Made by a program: the position numbers and the translations under genes. A stretch of 64,000 bases of DNA from positions 1 through 64,000 of the forward strand of contig NZ_LOPY01000062.1 in NCBI RefSeq assembly GCF_001469895.1, written 5' to 3'. This stretch comes from Pseudoalteromonas sp. XI10. Lineage in GTDB: Bacteria; Pseudomonadota; Gammaproteobacteria; Enterobacterales; Alteromonadaceae. How positions within the stretch are numbered: the stretch's first letter is position 1; every line of letters starts with the position of its first letter. The notes under the pieces are model-generated. The model made no database searches and was not told the DNA's origin. It was given only the letters and a program-made list of their open reading frames with translations. Below are positions 8,946-17,957 of the stretch, piece by piece.

Positions 8946-10634
8946 TTACTGCTCTGTAATGTGTGCTGAGTCTTTACGATGCTTAACAATTACAGACCAA
9001 GCTTCAAGCATAACCAGTACGCTCACAACCAGTACTAACAAATCAAGTGTCACCAGTAACCAGTTACCTTGTTGGTAGTACTCGCCCAGTTTAATAACCC
9101 CAGCAAAGAACGCCATAACTAATACAAAGCTCATTGGGATCAGGGTGTATTTAGCCGGGCGATTCGCTTTAATAAGCATTACCGAGATAACCAGTAGGGT
9201 TAAACTTGCTAAGATTTGGTTAGTCGAACCGAATAATGGCCAAATAATCATACCGCCGCTACCGTCAGCGCCACCAGCACCAAAGGCAAGCAGTAAACAG
9301 CTAAGTACTGCAATGAGTGTAGCTACAATACCATTACGAATGATGCTGATATTATAAATATCACCCCACTCTTGAATGATATAACGCTGCAAGCGTACGC
9401 CAGAGTCCATCGTAGTCCCCGCAAACAAGACCACCATTACAGCAAGTAAGGTTGATGCCACCTCTTGCGAGATACCCCAACCACTTTCAATTAAGTTAGC
9501 GCCACCATTAATAAAGGCGCTCACACTTCCAGCACCTAAGTGACTGTAAATTTCGTGCCATTCTTCAGGAGATACAGCAAGTGCAACACCACTAACTGCA
9601 ACTAGCGTAATAAGCGCAAGCATACCTTCGCCTACTGCACCTAAGTAGCCCACAAAGCGACCATCGGTTTCTTTGTTCAACTGTTTAGAGCTGGTACCTG
9701 AAGACACAATACCGTGGAAACCCGATACCGCACCACAAGCTATGGTCACAAATAGCAATGGAATAATACTTGGTGTATCAACCGCCGTTTGAGTATTAAA
9801 CGCAGGGGCTGTGATATCCGGCATTGACATAAACACTGCACCATAAAGTAACACTAAACCAACCAATAACTGCATACCATTGATGAAGTCGCGTGGCTGT
9901 AAAAGCATCCAAACTGGCAATAATGAAGCAATAGCTGCATAGATAAATAAGATGATGATCCAGTTCGCATTAGCACTTAAGCCAAACATTTCATCAGGTA
10001 ATGAAATAGGCATGCCACTACCAAGGTAAATGGTGTAATAAAGGATCCCCACACCAATGAAACAAAGCGGAATTAACGACACTTTACGGCGTAGCAACTG
10101 ACCAATAACTAAGGCCACAACAATCGCTGACCAAGCAGGGAATACCGCATTAGGTTGCGATACAAATGATTTGGCAATCACCACACCAAATACCGCATTC
10201 ACCATCAACAGTACTAAGAACACCACAATCATAAATAATGCACGGGTGCGTTTACCAATTACGCTTTCAGATAAAGCGCCCATTGATTTACCCTTGTTAC
10301 GCGCACTGGCCCAAAGAGCTCCCATGTCGTGAACACCAGCAAAAAAGATAGTACCAAATACTACCCAAAGTACCGCAGGCACCCAGCCCCAGTATACGGC
10401 AATGGCAGGCCCAACAATTGGCGCAGCACCTGCAACAGAGGTGAAATGGTGGCCCCATAACACAACTTTGTTAGTTGGCACATAATCCACACCATCCTCA
10501 AGTTCATGAGCTGGTGTGACAAAATTATCATCCATTTTAAATATTTTTTCGGCGATGAATTTCGAATAAAAGAACCATCCGAACAACATACCGACTATTC
10601 CGAGCAGCACGATTACGACCGATTGCATAGTCAT
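8946..10634 (-). CDS. cstA: CstA family (carbon starvation) pyruvate/peptide transporter
   Basis: A polytopic inner-membrane protein of 562 residues with roughly 15 hydrophobic segments. It carries the CstA hallmarks NKVVLWGHHFTSVAGAAPIVGP near residue 55, GVHDMGALWASARNKGKSMG, and CGAVSGFHGIVSSGTSSKQL. It matches the shorter CstA branch, not the roughly 700-residue E. coli form. Family members import pyruvate or peptides with protons or sodium under carbon limitation. The gene lies downstream of dinB on the same strand, but a 100-bp gap with a strong secondary structure suggests separate control. No LytS/LytTR-type two-component genes are adjacent. Substrate is not certain. Confidence 0.92.
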   Translation of the reverse strand: MTMQSVVIVLLGIVGMLFGWFFYSKFIAEKIFKMDDNFVTPAHELEDGVDYVPTNKVVLWGHHFTSVAGAAPIVGPAIAVYWGWVPAVLWVVFGTIFFAGVHDMGALWASARNKGKSMGALSESVIGKRTRALFMIVVFLVLLMVNAVFGVVIAKSFVSQPNAVFPAWSAIVVALVIGQLLRRKVSLIPLCFIGVGILYYTIYLGSGMPISLPDEMFGLSANANWIIILFIYAAIASLLPVWMLLQPRDFINGMQLLVGLVLLYGAVFMSMPDITAPAFNTQTAVDTPSIIPLLFVTIACGAVSGFHGIVSSGTSSKQLNKETDGRFVGYLGAVGEGMLALITLVAVSGVALAVSPEEWHEIYSHLGAGSVSAFINGGANLIESGWGISQEVASTLLAVMVVLFAGTTMDSGVRLQRYIIQEWGDIYNISIIRNGIVATLIAVLSCLLLAFGAGGADGSGGMIIWPLFGSTNQILASLTLLVISVMLIKANRPAKYTLIPMSFVLVMAFFAGVIKLGEYYQQGNWLLVTLDLLVLVVSVLVMLEAWSVIVKHRKDSAHITEQ

Positions 10635-10657
10635 CTCTCTTATTAAGTTATAATGTT

Positions 10658-10700
10658 GTCTAAGGTGTTGAACTAGGCAGGCCTAGCACCCCAACTAGAC
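10658..10700 (-). promoter_or_regulatory. Structured leader between dinB and cstA
   Basis: Nested complementary blocks GTCTA/TAGAC, GTTG/CAAC and CTAGGC/GCCTAG fold the 43-nt segment into one interrupted stem about 25 bp before the cstA start. A TATAAC hexamer lies between the stem and the gene. It could be a dinB terminator without a T run, or a cstA regulatory element; the sequence does not decide. Confidence 0.35.
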
Positions 10701-10734
10701 ACTAACAAACTTTCAAGCACCAAGGTGTTAACCT

Positions 10735-11787
10735 TTAGTCTAATATACTCAGCTGAAAATGCTCGTGAGCCTGACTCTTTATTCCGACACCTATTCCTAA
10801 CAGGCGTACGGGCTGGTTGTTACCTCGTTCATAGGCTTTGCTCATTAACTCAGCAAAAATGCGTTCGTCTAATTGATGGTGGCTTTGATCGGCACTGGTC
10901 ACGACAAAATTGGCAAACTTGACCTTCACCGATAACTTATTGATGCGGTTGTTTAATTGTTGTTTATCAAGACGACGAGTTAATTCATCCATCAAGCGGG
11001 GTAACTGACTTAAACACTCGTCTAAATTATTTTTGTTGTATTCATAGGTGTGCTCAACACTGAGTGACTTTCGTACTCGCTCAGTTGACACTTTGCCAAC
11101 GTATTCCCCTGCACACTTTTGATATAAAGACACGCCAAAATTACCAATGTGCTGCTGCATCCAATTAACCCCTTTCGCACGCACATCAGCCCCTGTGTAA
11201 AGCCCTTTAAGTTGCAGCTTTTCTAATGTCACCTTGCCTACGCCGGGAATTTTACCAAGCGGTAAATTCGCTAAAAAGTCATCAACCTCATCAGGCAATA
11301 CCACAAACTGACCATTAGGCTTATTTTCATCGCTGGCTATTTTGGCAATAAACTTAATTGGCGCGACGCCCGCTGATGCTGTTAGTCCTGTGGTGTCGTA
11401 GATTTCTTGGCGGATTTGCTGCGCCATCAGTGTTGCACTGCCTTTGCATGCGGTACTGTCGGTTACATCAAGGTAGGCTTCATCTAACGATAATGGCTCA
11501 ATAAGGTCGGTGTACTTTGCAAAAATGGCGCGAATTTGCGTGGAGATTTCTTTATAAACCTGCATTCGTCCGGGCACGATAACCAGATCGGGGCACAGTT
11601 GCTTGGCGTGATAGTTCGACATAGCCGAGCGCACACCATATTTACGGGCAATATAATTAGCAGTTGAAAGCACCCCGCGACGACTATTACCACCTATAGC
11701 CAGTGGCACATTGGCAAGCGCGGGGTTATCACGCATCTCCACGGCAGCATAAAAGCAGTCCATATCGATGTGAATGAATTTTTTCAT
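10735..11787 (-). CDS. dinB: DNA polymerase IV (Y-family translesion polymerase)
   Basis: A 350-residue Y-family polymerase, the normal DinB length. It starts with FIHIDMDCFYAAVE, which holds the first catalytic aspartate and the steric-gate phenylalanine. SLDEAYLDVT supplies the second Asp-Glu pair. IASDENKPNGQFVV and the helix-hairpin-helix region LGKIPGVGKVTLEKL follow, then the little-finger domain with SVEHTYEYNKN. DinB performs error-prone bypass of N2-dG adducts and is recruited by the beta clamp. A perfect LexA box lies just upstream, so SOS induction is expected. Confidence 0.97.
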   Translation of the reverse strand: MKKFIHIDMDCFYAAVEMRDNPALANVPLAIGGNSRRGVLSTANYIARKYGVRSAMSNYHAKQLCPDLVIVPGRMQVYKEISTQIRAIFAKYTDLIEPLSLDEAYLDVTDSTACKGSATLMAQQIRQEIYDTTGLTASAGVAPIKFIAKIASDENKPNGQFVVLPDEVDDFLANLPLGKIPGVGKVTLEKLQLKGLYTGADVRAKGVNWMQQHIGNFGVSLYQKCAGEYVGKVSTERVRKSLSVEHTYEYNKNNLDECLSQLPRLMDELTRRLDKQQLNNRINKLSVKVKFANFVVTSADQSHHQLDERIFAELMSKAYERGNNQPVRLLGIGVGIKSQAHEHFQLSILD

Positions 11788-11801
11788 CAGGAATACAACA
11801 A

Positions 11802-11817
11802 CTGTTTATATATACAG
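11802..11817 (-). promoter_or_regulatory. LexA (SOS) box upstream of dinB
   Basis: CTGT, eight A/T bases and ACAG form a perfect palindromic SOS box (CTGTTTATATATACAG) 15 bp before the dinB start. This is the canonical gammaproteobacterial LexA operator. Confidence 0.93.
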
Positions 11818-11848
11818 TTATTATATTTAAACTTCCTGAGAGTGCAAG

Positions 11849-12055
11849 CTAAGAGGTTTGGCTTGTTTGTTGGTTTGGTTTTTTACGGCTAATAAGCCGT
11901 GAACCAAATAACCAAAACGCGGCTTCTAATAACAAGCCCACGACAATTAAAGCGATAAATCCTGACATTGTGCCCATGCTATAACAGAGCAAAGCTAGAG
12001 CGAGTAAGATGAAAAGTGCAATCCACTTTATCACCTTCAAGGTTAGTTGCTGCAT
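11849..12055 (-). CDS. Small two-helix membrane protein
   Basis: A 68-residue protein with two hydrophobic helices (about 9-29 and 32-51) and a basic C-terminal tail (RLISRKKPNQQ). The start is supported by AAAGGACC seven bases upstream of the ATG, which argues that this is a real gene and not a chance frame. It is upstream of dinB on the same strand, but the LexA box lies between them. I recognise no family. The topology fits a small inner-membrane accessory protein with both termini on the same side. Confidence 0.72.
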   Translation of the reverse strand: MQQLTLKVIKWIALFILLALALLCYSMGTMSGFIALIVVGLLLEAAFWLFGSRLISRKKPNQQTSQTS

Positions 12056-12208
12056 AATTAAGGTCCTTTAATGTGTGTTCATTTTGCTCACACTTTACGT
12101 AAGCGTGAACTTATAAACCTAGCACAATCTACTGAGTTTCCTAATTTCCTTGAGCTAAAAGCAGCATATTGCTAACCTAAGTTTTCTCACAATCAACGAA
12201 GATTTACT

Positions 12209-12637
12209 ATGCAATCGTTTATAGAACAACACCCTATCAGAACAAAAATTAATGTTGCATGGGGTGAAATGGATGCCCTGCAGCACGTCAATAATGTGGT
12301 GTATTTTCGCTACTTTGAAACAGCCCGTATCGATTTTTTTACTCAACTAGGCTTTCTTAAAGATTTACAAGTAACAGGTGTGGGTCCGGTGATCAGCGAA
12401 AACAATGCCCGCTATAAACGCCCGGTGACATTTCCTGATACTGTGCATGTTGGTGTAAAGATTAGTGACATTGAACAAGATCGTTTTATGATGCATTACA
12501 CTGTATTTAGTGAAAGCCAAGACGCAGTAACAACCATTGGCTCATCACAAGTGGTTATGTTTAATTTTAAAACGGGTAAAAAAGCCCAGTTAAATGATGA
12601 GTTATTAACTGCACTTAAAGCCCATTCTAGCGATTAA
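12209..12637 (+). CDS. Hotdog-fold acyl-CoA thioesterase (4HBT, YbgC/FadM-like)
   Basis: A 142-residue single hotdog domain. The signature MDALQHVNNVVYFRYFETAR carries the catalytic Asp and the HvNN motif of 4-hydroxybenzoyl-CoA thioesterase-like enzymes such as YbgC and FadM. It should hydrolyse acyl-CoA thioesters in the cytosol. The aldo/keto reductase gene begins 12 bp after its stop, so the two are probably cotranscribed. Exact acyl preference cannot be inferred. Confidence 0.88.
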   Translation: MQSFIEQHPIRTKINVAWGEMDALQHVNNVVYFRYFETARIDFFTQLGFLKDLQVTGVGPVISENNARYKRPVTFPDTVHVGVKISDIEQDRFMMHYTVFSESQDAVTTIGSSQVVMFNFKTGKKAQLNDELLTALKAHSSD

Positions 12638-12649
12638 CAAGGATCTATT

Positions 12650-13702
12650 ATGCTTTATAGCCCACTTGGTCGAAGTGGTATTGATGTATCTCGTGTCTGC
12701 TTAGGTAGCATGACATGGGGTATGCAAAACAACCAAGCCGATGCCGATGAACAAATCGCCTACGCATTAGATAAAGGCGTTAACTTTATTGATACCGCCG
12801 AAATGTATGCCGTTCCACCTTCTCCAGACACCTACGGTAAAACTGAAGAGATCATTGGTAATTGGTTAGCGCGTAATAAAGACAAACGCGATGATCTTGT
12901 CATTGCCACTAAAATTGCAGGTAACGGCTTAGCTTGGGTACGCGATGGAGGCGATATTACTCGCCAAGCCATTGTTGAAGCCGTTGATGCATCTCTTAAA
13001 CGCTTACAAACTGAGGTTATCGATTTATACCAATTGCATTGGCCTAACCGCACATCACCCCACTTTGGTAAACAGTGGCCAGGTAAAGTGTGCTTCTCTG
13101 AGGCTGATACTGAGCAAAATATTGCTGGCATGTTAGATATTCTTGAAGGTCTGAATGACTGTATCAAGGCTGGTAAAATTAAGCACTGTGGTTTATCAGA
13201 CGATACTCCTTGGGGCATTAGCCAGTACTTGCGTTTAAGTGAACAGCATAACCTTCCGCGTATGGTATCGATTCAAAACGAATTTAGTCTACTGCACGCC
13301 AAAGATTGGCCGTATTTGATTGAACAATGTATTCATGAAGATATTGCTTACCTACCTTGGTCACCGCTAGGTGGCGGCATGTTAAGCGGTAAGTACTTAA
13401 ATGGTGCTCGCCCTGAAGGAAGTCGTTGGACACTCGTGCAACGTAATGGCCTATTTAGAGACACAGCACAATCACGCGCTGCAATTGCTGAATATGTTGA
13501 AATTGCTAACGCCTTTAATTTAACACCTTCACAGCTCGCATTAGCATGGTGTGATCAGGTAGATGGCGTAAGCTCAACAATCATAGGTGCAACATCAACG
13601 GCACAGTTAAAAGAAAATATAGATGCTTTTTCTGTGCAATTAAGCGATGAAGCTAACGATAAAATCGCTGACGTATTTACCCGCTATCCAATGCCTTTCT
13701 AA
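12650..13702 (+). CDS. tas: Tas-like aldo/keto reductase
   Basis: A 350-residue TIM-barrel oxidoreductase. The N terminus LYSPLGRSGIDVSRVCLGSMTWG and the longer loop AEMYAVPPSPDTYGKTEEIIG closely follow E. coli Tas. The catalytic Asp/Tyr are in FIDTAEMY, the lysine in VIATKI, and the histidine in DLYQLHWPNR. The C-terminal NADPH-binding part reads STIIGATSTAQLKENI. Tas-type enzymes reduce aldehydes with NADPH; the physiological substrate is unclear. AAGGAT lies at good distance before the ATG. It is the second gene of a two-gene unit. Confidence 0.9.
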   Translation: MLYSPLGRSGIDVSRVCLGSMTWGMQNNQADADEQIAYALDKGVNFIDTAEMYAVPPSPDTYGKTEEIIGNWLARNKDKRDDLVIATKIAGNGLAWVRDGGDITRQAIVEAVDASLKRLQTEVIDLYQLHWPNRTSPHFGKQWPGKVCFSEADTEQNIAGMLDILEGLNDCIKAGKIKHCGLSDDTPWGISQYLRLSEQHNLPRMVSIQNEFSLLHAKDWPYLIEQCIHEDIAYLPWSPLGGGMLSGKYLNGARPEGSRWTLVQRNGLFRDTAQSRAAIAEYVEIANAFNLTPSQLALAWCDQVDGVSSTIIGATSTAQLKENIDAFSVQLSDEANDKIADVFTRYPMPF

Positions 13703-13720
13703 GCAATATTTTGCATTATT

Positions 13721-13746
13721 ATAAGCCTGTTACCTGACAGGCTTAT
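13721..13746 (+). terminator. Probable terminator hairpin after tas
   Basis: ATAAGCCTGT and ACAGGCTTAT form a perfect 10-bp stem with a TACCTG loop 18 bp after the stop. The following T run is short, so termination strength is uncertain. Confidence 0.65.
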
Positions 13747-13838
13747 TAATACTTATTCATCATTTTTATACTCTACCTACAATTTTACCCATACTTTAGT
13801 GTATAGTTATTCATAGTGTTTCACTATGTAGGTTGTTA

Positions 13839-14765
13839 ATGAGTAAATACATAAAACAAGTAGTATATGTGGTTGCAGGGATGTTGCTAGCTCCAATTAC
13901 TCATGCCTCCGACAAGCTCTCTATTACCTGGCTTGAAAATGATGCGAAGCCTTTCTATATCGAGAAAAGTAACGCTACCCCCCATGGTGGGCTGTGCAAT
14001 GAAATTACCGATATGTTGATTGAAGCATTACCTGACATTAACCACAGCAAAGTGATGTTGCCGCAAAAACGTGGCAGTAAATATCTCAGTGACGGACAAA
14101 TGGCATGCTATGCTTGCATGATCCATCGAGATAAAAAAACTAACCTTGCTACTTACTCAATCCCAACCACAGTGTATCCACCGTTTAGCGTATTAAGTAC
14201 CAAAGAAAAAGCACTAAAAATTAAGCAAAAACACGGTAACCCAGTGTCATTAGTCTCATTATTGACTGATGCCAATTTCATTTATGGTCAAAACGATGCG
14301 CGTAAATTTGGCAGTCAATTAGATAAAATTGCTAAAAATACCAAGCTTTACGAAAGTGCAGCATTAAGTGGTAATGGCAGCAGTCCTATTTTTGCTTTGC
14401 TATCGCAGTTAGAGCATGGCTACATTGATTACACAATTGATTACCCATTTGTTGCTGATTATTACAATCAACAAAACCAACAGAATATTCAAAAGCTTAC
14501 TATTGTTAACCCAGCCCAGAATGTGGTTTTTGGTGCCATAGGCTGCTCGACAAGCGCACCTAATAATTATGCCGAAAAAGTGCTAGCAGAAATTAATGAG
14601 GCACTGAAAAACAAGGTACTACCAAGCGAGAGATATCAGCAAAGCCAACGAGTTTGGCTCGAACAAAGCTTTCCTGAGTTTTCATCGTATTATCAGCGCT
14701 ACATTTTAGAGCTGCTTAAAGAGCCTGCCACTGATGAGTTAACAACACCTGCTGACCATCCATAA
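13839..14765 (+). CDS. Exported solute-binding-like protein (TIGR02285-like)
   Basis: A 308-residue protein with a signal peptide ending near P-I-T-H-A-S. The mature part starts with SITWLENDAKPFYIEK, a pattern of periplasmic binding-protein relatives, and contains a short Cys-rich stretch (MACYACMIHRDKK). It resembles the uncharacterised TIGR02285 group found in marine gammaproteobacteria; this is from memory and not tested. The frame opens at a TTG, but the ATG at 13839 with TAGG six bases upstream is preferred. No transporter genes are adjacent. Its last 50 bp overlap the convergent downstream gene. Confidence 0.68.
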   Translation: MSKYIKQVVYVVAGMLLAPITHASDKLSITWLENDAKPFYIEKSNATPHGGLCNEITDMLIEALPDINHSKVMLPQKRGSKYLSDGQMACYACMIHRDKKTNLATYSIPTTVYPPFSVLSTKEKALKIKQKHGNPVSLVSLLTDANFIYGQNDARKFGSQLDKIAKNTKLYESAALSGNGSSPIFALLSQLEHGYIDYTIDYPFVADYYNQQNQQNIQKLTIVNPAQNVVFGAIGCSTSAPNNYAEKVLAEINEALKNKVLPSERYQQSQRVWLEQSFPEFSSYYQRYILELLKEPATDELTTPADHP

Positions 14766-15327
14766 GTGTTACCGCAAAGGTTGAATTAGCGACAACCTTC
14801 CCTACTCCTTCGGGCGTGCCCGTCATAATGATGTCGCCATCTTCTAGGTCCATAAATTCACTGATTTCAGCTAAGATTTGCTCTGCGTTATGCAGCATTA
14901 ACTTTGTATCGCCTAGTTGAGTGTCTTTACCATCAATCTTTAGACTAAATTGATAGTGAAAGTTGGAATTAACGGCAACAAACTCAGTAAAAAGCGCTGA
15001 ACCATTAAATGCTTTTGCGCGCTCCCAAGGTAGGCCTTTTTCTTTAAGTGTACTTTGTAGGCCTCGCTTAGTTAAATCAAGCCCAAGCCCAACCGCAGCC
15101 AGTTGCTTATTTTTAACTAAAAAACAAAGCTCTGTTTCGTAATGTAAAGTCTCAGCTAAGTGTTCACTATTGAGGGAATCGGTGATCGCACTATTTGGTT
15201 TTGCAAACAGCACCATATTTGTAGGCGTTTCGTTGTTAAGCTCTGCAATATGTGCTGCATAATTACGGCCAACACAAATGATTTTACTAGGTAAAAACGT
15301 TTTATCTGCAAATCTAACCTTATGCAT
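14716..15327 (-). CDS. Fumarylacetoacetate hydrolase-fold protein
   Basis: A 203-residue protein made of one FAH domain. The metal-binding pattern is recognisable in YETELCFLVKN and in the C-terminal DLEDGDIIMTGTPEGVG. The N-terminal ICVGRNYAAHIAEL is typical of the YcgM-like small FAHD proteins, which act as acylpyruvases or oxaloacetate decarboxylases. It is a cytosolic, Mg-dependent enzyme of keto-acid breakdown. It is convergent with, and overlaps, the preceding gene. The exact reaction is not determined. Confidence 0.9.
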   Translation of the reverse strand: MHKVRFADKTFLPSKIICVGRNYAAHIAELNNETPTNMVLFAKPNSAITDSLNSEHLAETLHYETELCFLVKNKQLAAVGLGLDLTKRGLQSTLKEKGLPWERAKAFNGSALFTEFVAVNSNFHYQFSLKIDGKDTQLGDTKLMLHNAEQILAEISEFMDLEDGDIIMTGTPEGVGKVVANSTFAVTLMDGQQVLLTHQWQAL

Positions 15328-15370
15328 TATTCCTCCGTTAGGTAATTTATACCAAATAATGGCTTTACAT

Positions 15371-15406
15371 AAAAAAGGCTAACAGATGCGACAGCACCTG
15401 TTAGCC
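15371..15406 (-). terminator. Intrinsic terminator of the GH3/transporter operon
   Basis: On the minus strand, GGCTAACAG and CTGTTAGCC form the stem and six T follow. It lies about 27 bp after the GH3 stop and separates it from the FAH gene. Confidence 0.9.
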
Positions 15407-15432
15407 ATGAGGAACATTAAGGGAGAAAAAAG

Positions 15433-17949
15433 TTAGTTGCAAGAAATAGCAGTATCGTTTTTCTTAGCGGTTGTCACATTCAATTTAGCAATCGATACCT
15501 GCCATGCACCTTCAGTGGCTAGCTGCCAAGGTGAGAACACTTGTCCAAGTTGCACACCTTGCTCAGCAAAGCAGCTCAAATCAATAGTCAGGGTTTGCCA
15601 ATCATTTGCTGCTTTAACCTGTTTGCTAATATCAAATTGACCGTCACAGTTTTCACCACATTGCATACCCAGCATTAGCGGCGCATCAGCGGCTTGATCT
15701 ACCTTAATTTGCATTTCTAACTGCCCCGCTTTTTCAACGTATGAACGAAGATCCGACGGGAAAGCCGCCATTAAACGAACCGCAGCTTCTTCTTTACCGT
15801 TAAAGGTGATTGCACGCGCATCTTCTTGCACGTCTTTATCAAAGGTTTTTACGCTAACAGCGTTAAGTGCTGCACGGCTACTAGTCATGGCTTGGAGCTC
15901 AGAACCACTTTGTAGTTGCAGTGACCATGGTGCTTTTACGGCGCGCTCAAATAGTACTAAGTCTTCTAATTTAGCGGCGACTTGTGATTTTTCGCTTAAG
16001 TCATCTGCTAATGTGTTTTTATCTTGGTAAGTTAAACCAAAGCCATAAGGCAGCAGTGGCGCGTAATCTTTATCGCCACGGTTTTGGTTACCTACTGGGT
16101 TATTTGGCCATGAGAACGATAACTTACCTTTAAAGTCATGATTGATAGAACCATCTTGGTTTTTAAAGATAACATCGCTGATTGCATCACCTTCACTACC
16201 TGGTAACCAAGTTGCGACAAACGCATCACTGGCATTGAGCTCTGCATTCACCCACATTGGGCGGCCACTAATAAATAGCGACACCACAGGAATACCGGCA
16301 TCTTTTAGCTTTTTAAGTAAGGCTAAATCAGTTTTATTACCGCGTTGGTATTCAAGGTTATCTAAATCACCATTACCTTCTGCATACGGTTGCTCACCAA
16401 ATACAACAATCGCAACATCTGGCTTAGCTTCAAATTCGCCATTTATATTGTATTGAACCTGACCACCGGCTTGCTCAACCGTATTTTTGATACCATCAAA
16501 AATTGAAGAACCACCCGGGAAGTCACTATTTTCGTTACCTGTACCCTGCCAAGTGATTGTCCAACCACCTGACTGCATACCAATGTTATCAGCGCCCTGA
16601 CCGGCAACTAATACGTTTGAGCTTGGTGCGAGCGGTAACAACTGTTGTTTATTTTTTAGAAGAACCAGTGATTCACGCACTGCCTGCTTTGCAACTGCGC
16701 GATGCTTCGCACTGCCAATGATCTCTGTTTTCCCTGAAAGCGGACGCTTAGCAGGGCTTGGCTTATCAAACAAACCTGCGCGCATTTTCACACGTAAAAT
16801 ACGTGTTACAGCATCATCGATGCGGCTTTGCGCAATTTCGCCACTTTTAACTTGTTTGATAAGGTTTTCGTAAAGAGGTTTCCATGCATCTGTTGGCACC
16901 ATGTACACATCAAGGCCCGCATTTGCTGCTTGTGCACAGTTGCCATTAGTACAACCTGGAATTTGACCATGGCCATTCCAGTCACCAACTACAAAACCAT
17001 CAAAGCCCATTTTGCCTTTTAGTACGTCAGTAAGTAGGTATTTGCTGCCGTGAATTTTTTCACCATTCCAGCTATTAAATGACGCCATTACAGTTTGTGC
17101 GCCAGCACCTAAACCGCCCACATACCCTTGCGCATGAATATCAAATAACTCTTGCTCAGATGCTGTGTTATTACCTTGGTCATCACCGCCTTCGGTACCG
17201 CCATCACCTAAAAAGTGTTTAACGGTACTGATCACGCGCTTATCTGATAAAAAGTCGTCATCAACCGCACCTTGCAATCCTTTAACAATGGCTGCTGAAT
17301 ATGCTTTTACAATTTCAGGGTCTTCAGAGTAACCTTCATAAGTACGACCCCAGCGGTCGTCACGAACAACTGCGACTGTTGGCGCGAATACCCAATCGAT
17401 GCCTGTTACCATCACTTCTTGCGCGGTAGCGGCTGCAATTTTTTCAATTAACTCAGGGTTGTTTGTTGCACCTAAACCAATGTTATGTGGGAATAGCGTC
17501 GCACCAATAACGTTATTGTGACCATGCACAGCATCGGTGCCCCACATAGTCGGAATTGAGCTGCCATCGAGCGAGTCATCAATTGAGGCTTGATACATTT
17601 TTTCAGCAAGATCAATCCAATCTGCGGCACTGGCATGTTTATCATTATTTGGGAATGCGCCACCGCCATTAAGGTAAGAACCAAAGCCGTATTTGCGCAT
17701 ATCTTCAACGGTAATATCGCGAATTTCTGGCTGGATCATTTGCGCAATTTTTTGCTCAAGGGTCATATTTGCCAGCATTTCCGCAATTTTTGCTTCCATT
17801 TCTGGATTTGCAGCAATGCCCGTTTCGATGTTTGGCCAAATTTCTTGCTCAGCGCTCACGTTTGCCACCTTATCTTGCCCAGTGCAAGCTGTCATGCTGG
17901 CGCCTGCCATCATTAACGAGAAGAGTGTGAATGTTTTTTTCAATTTCAT
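15433..17949 (-). CDS. GH3 exo-beta-glucanase/beta-glucosidase lipoprotein (ExoP-like)
   Basis: An 838-residue glycoside hydrolase. The open frame extends 59 codons further, but the ATG at 17949 starts a clear lipoprotein signal (lipobox M-T-A-C, Cys22). The GH3 N-domain includes WVFAPTVAVVRDDRWGRTYE and KHFLGDGGTEGGDDQGN; the nucleophile is Asp323 in FVVGDWNGHGQ. The second domain carries ENSDFPGGSSIFDGI and FGEQPYAEGNGD. About 180 extra C-terminal residues form a beta-rich domain. This three-part layout and length match ExoP, the exo-1,3/1,4-beta-glucanase known from Pseudoalteromonas. It should release glucose from beta-glucans at the cell envelope. It is eight bases downstream of the transporter gene, in one operon. 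Confidence 0.93.
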   Translation of the reverse strand: MKLKKTFTLFSLMMAGASMTACTGQDKVANVSAEQEIWPNIETGIAANPEMEAKIAEMLANMTLEQKIAQMIQPEIRDITVEDMRKYGFGSYLNGGGAFPNNDKHASAADWIDLAEKMYQASIDDSLDGSSIPTMWGTDAVHGHNNVIGATLFPHNIGLGATNNPELIEKIAAATAQEVMVTGIDWVFAPTVAVVRDDRWGRTYEGYSEDPEIVKAYSAAIVKGLQGAVDDDFLSDKRVISTVKHFLGDGGTEGGDDQGNNTASEQELFDIHAQGYVGGLGAGAQTVMASFNSWNGEKIHGSKYLLTDVLKGKMGFDGFVVGDWNGHGQIPGCTNGNCAQAANAGLDVYMVPTDAWKPLYENLIKQVKSGEIAQSRIDDAVTRILRVKMRAGLFDKPSPAKRPLSGKTEIIGSAKHRAVAKQAVRESLVLLKNKQQLLPLAPSSNVLVAGQGADNIGMQSGGWTITWQGTGNENSDFPGGSSIFDGIKNTVEQAGGQVQYNINGEFEAKPDVAIVVFGEQPYAEGNGDLDNLEYQRGNKTDLALLKKLKDAGIPVVSLFISGRPMWVNAELNASDAFVATWLPGSEGDAISDVIFKNQDGSINHDFKGKLSFSWPNNPVGNQNRGDKDYAPLLPYGFGLTYQDKNTLADDLSEKSQVAAKLEDLVLFERAVKAPWSLQLQSGSELQAMTSSRAALNAVSVKTFDKDVQEDARAITFNGKEEAAVRLMAAFPSDLRSYVEKAGQLEMQIKVDQAADAPLMLGMQCGENCDGQFDISKQVKAANDWQTLTIDLSCFAEQGVQLGQVFSPWQLATEGAWQVSIAKLNVTTAKKNDTAISCN

Positions 17950-17957
17950 TTTTACAC

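Noticed and set aside
12832..13218. 128-codon frame antisense to the Tas-like gene
   Set aside because: The sense strand encodes a clear aldo/keto reductase; the antisense product has no recognisable features or start signal.
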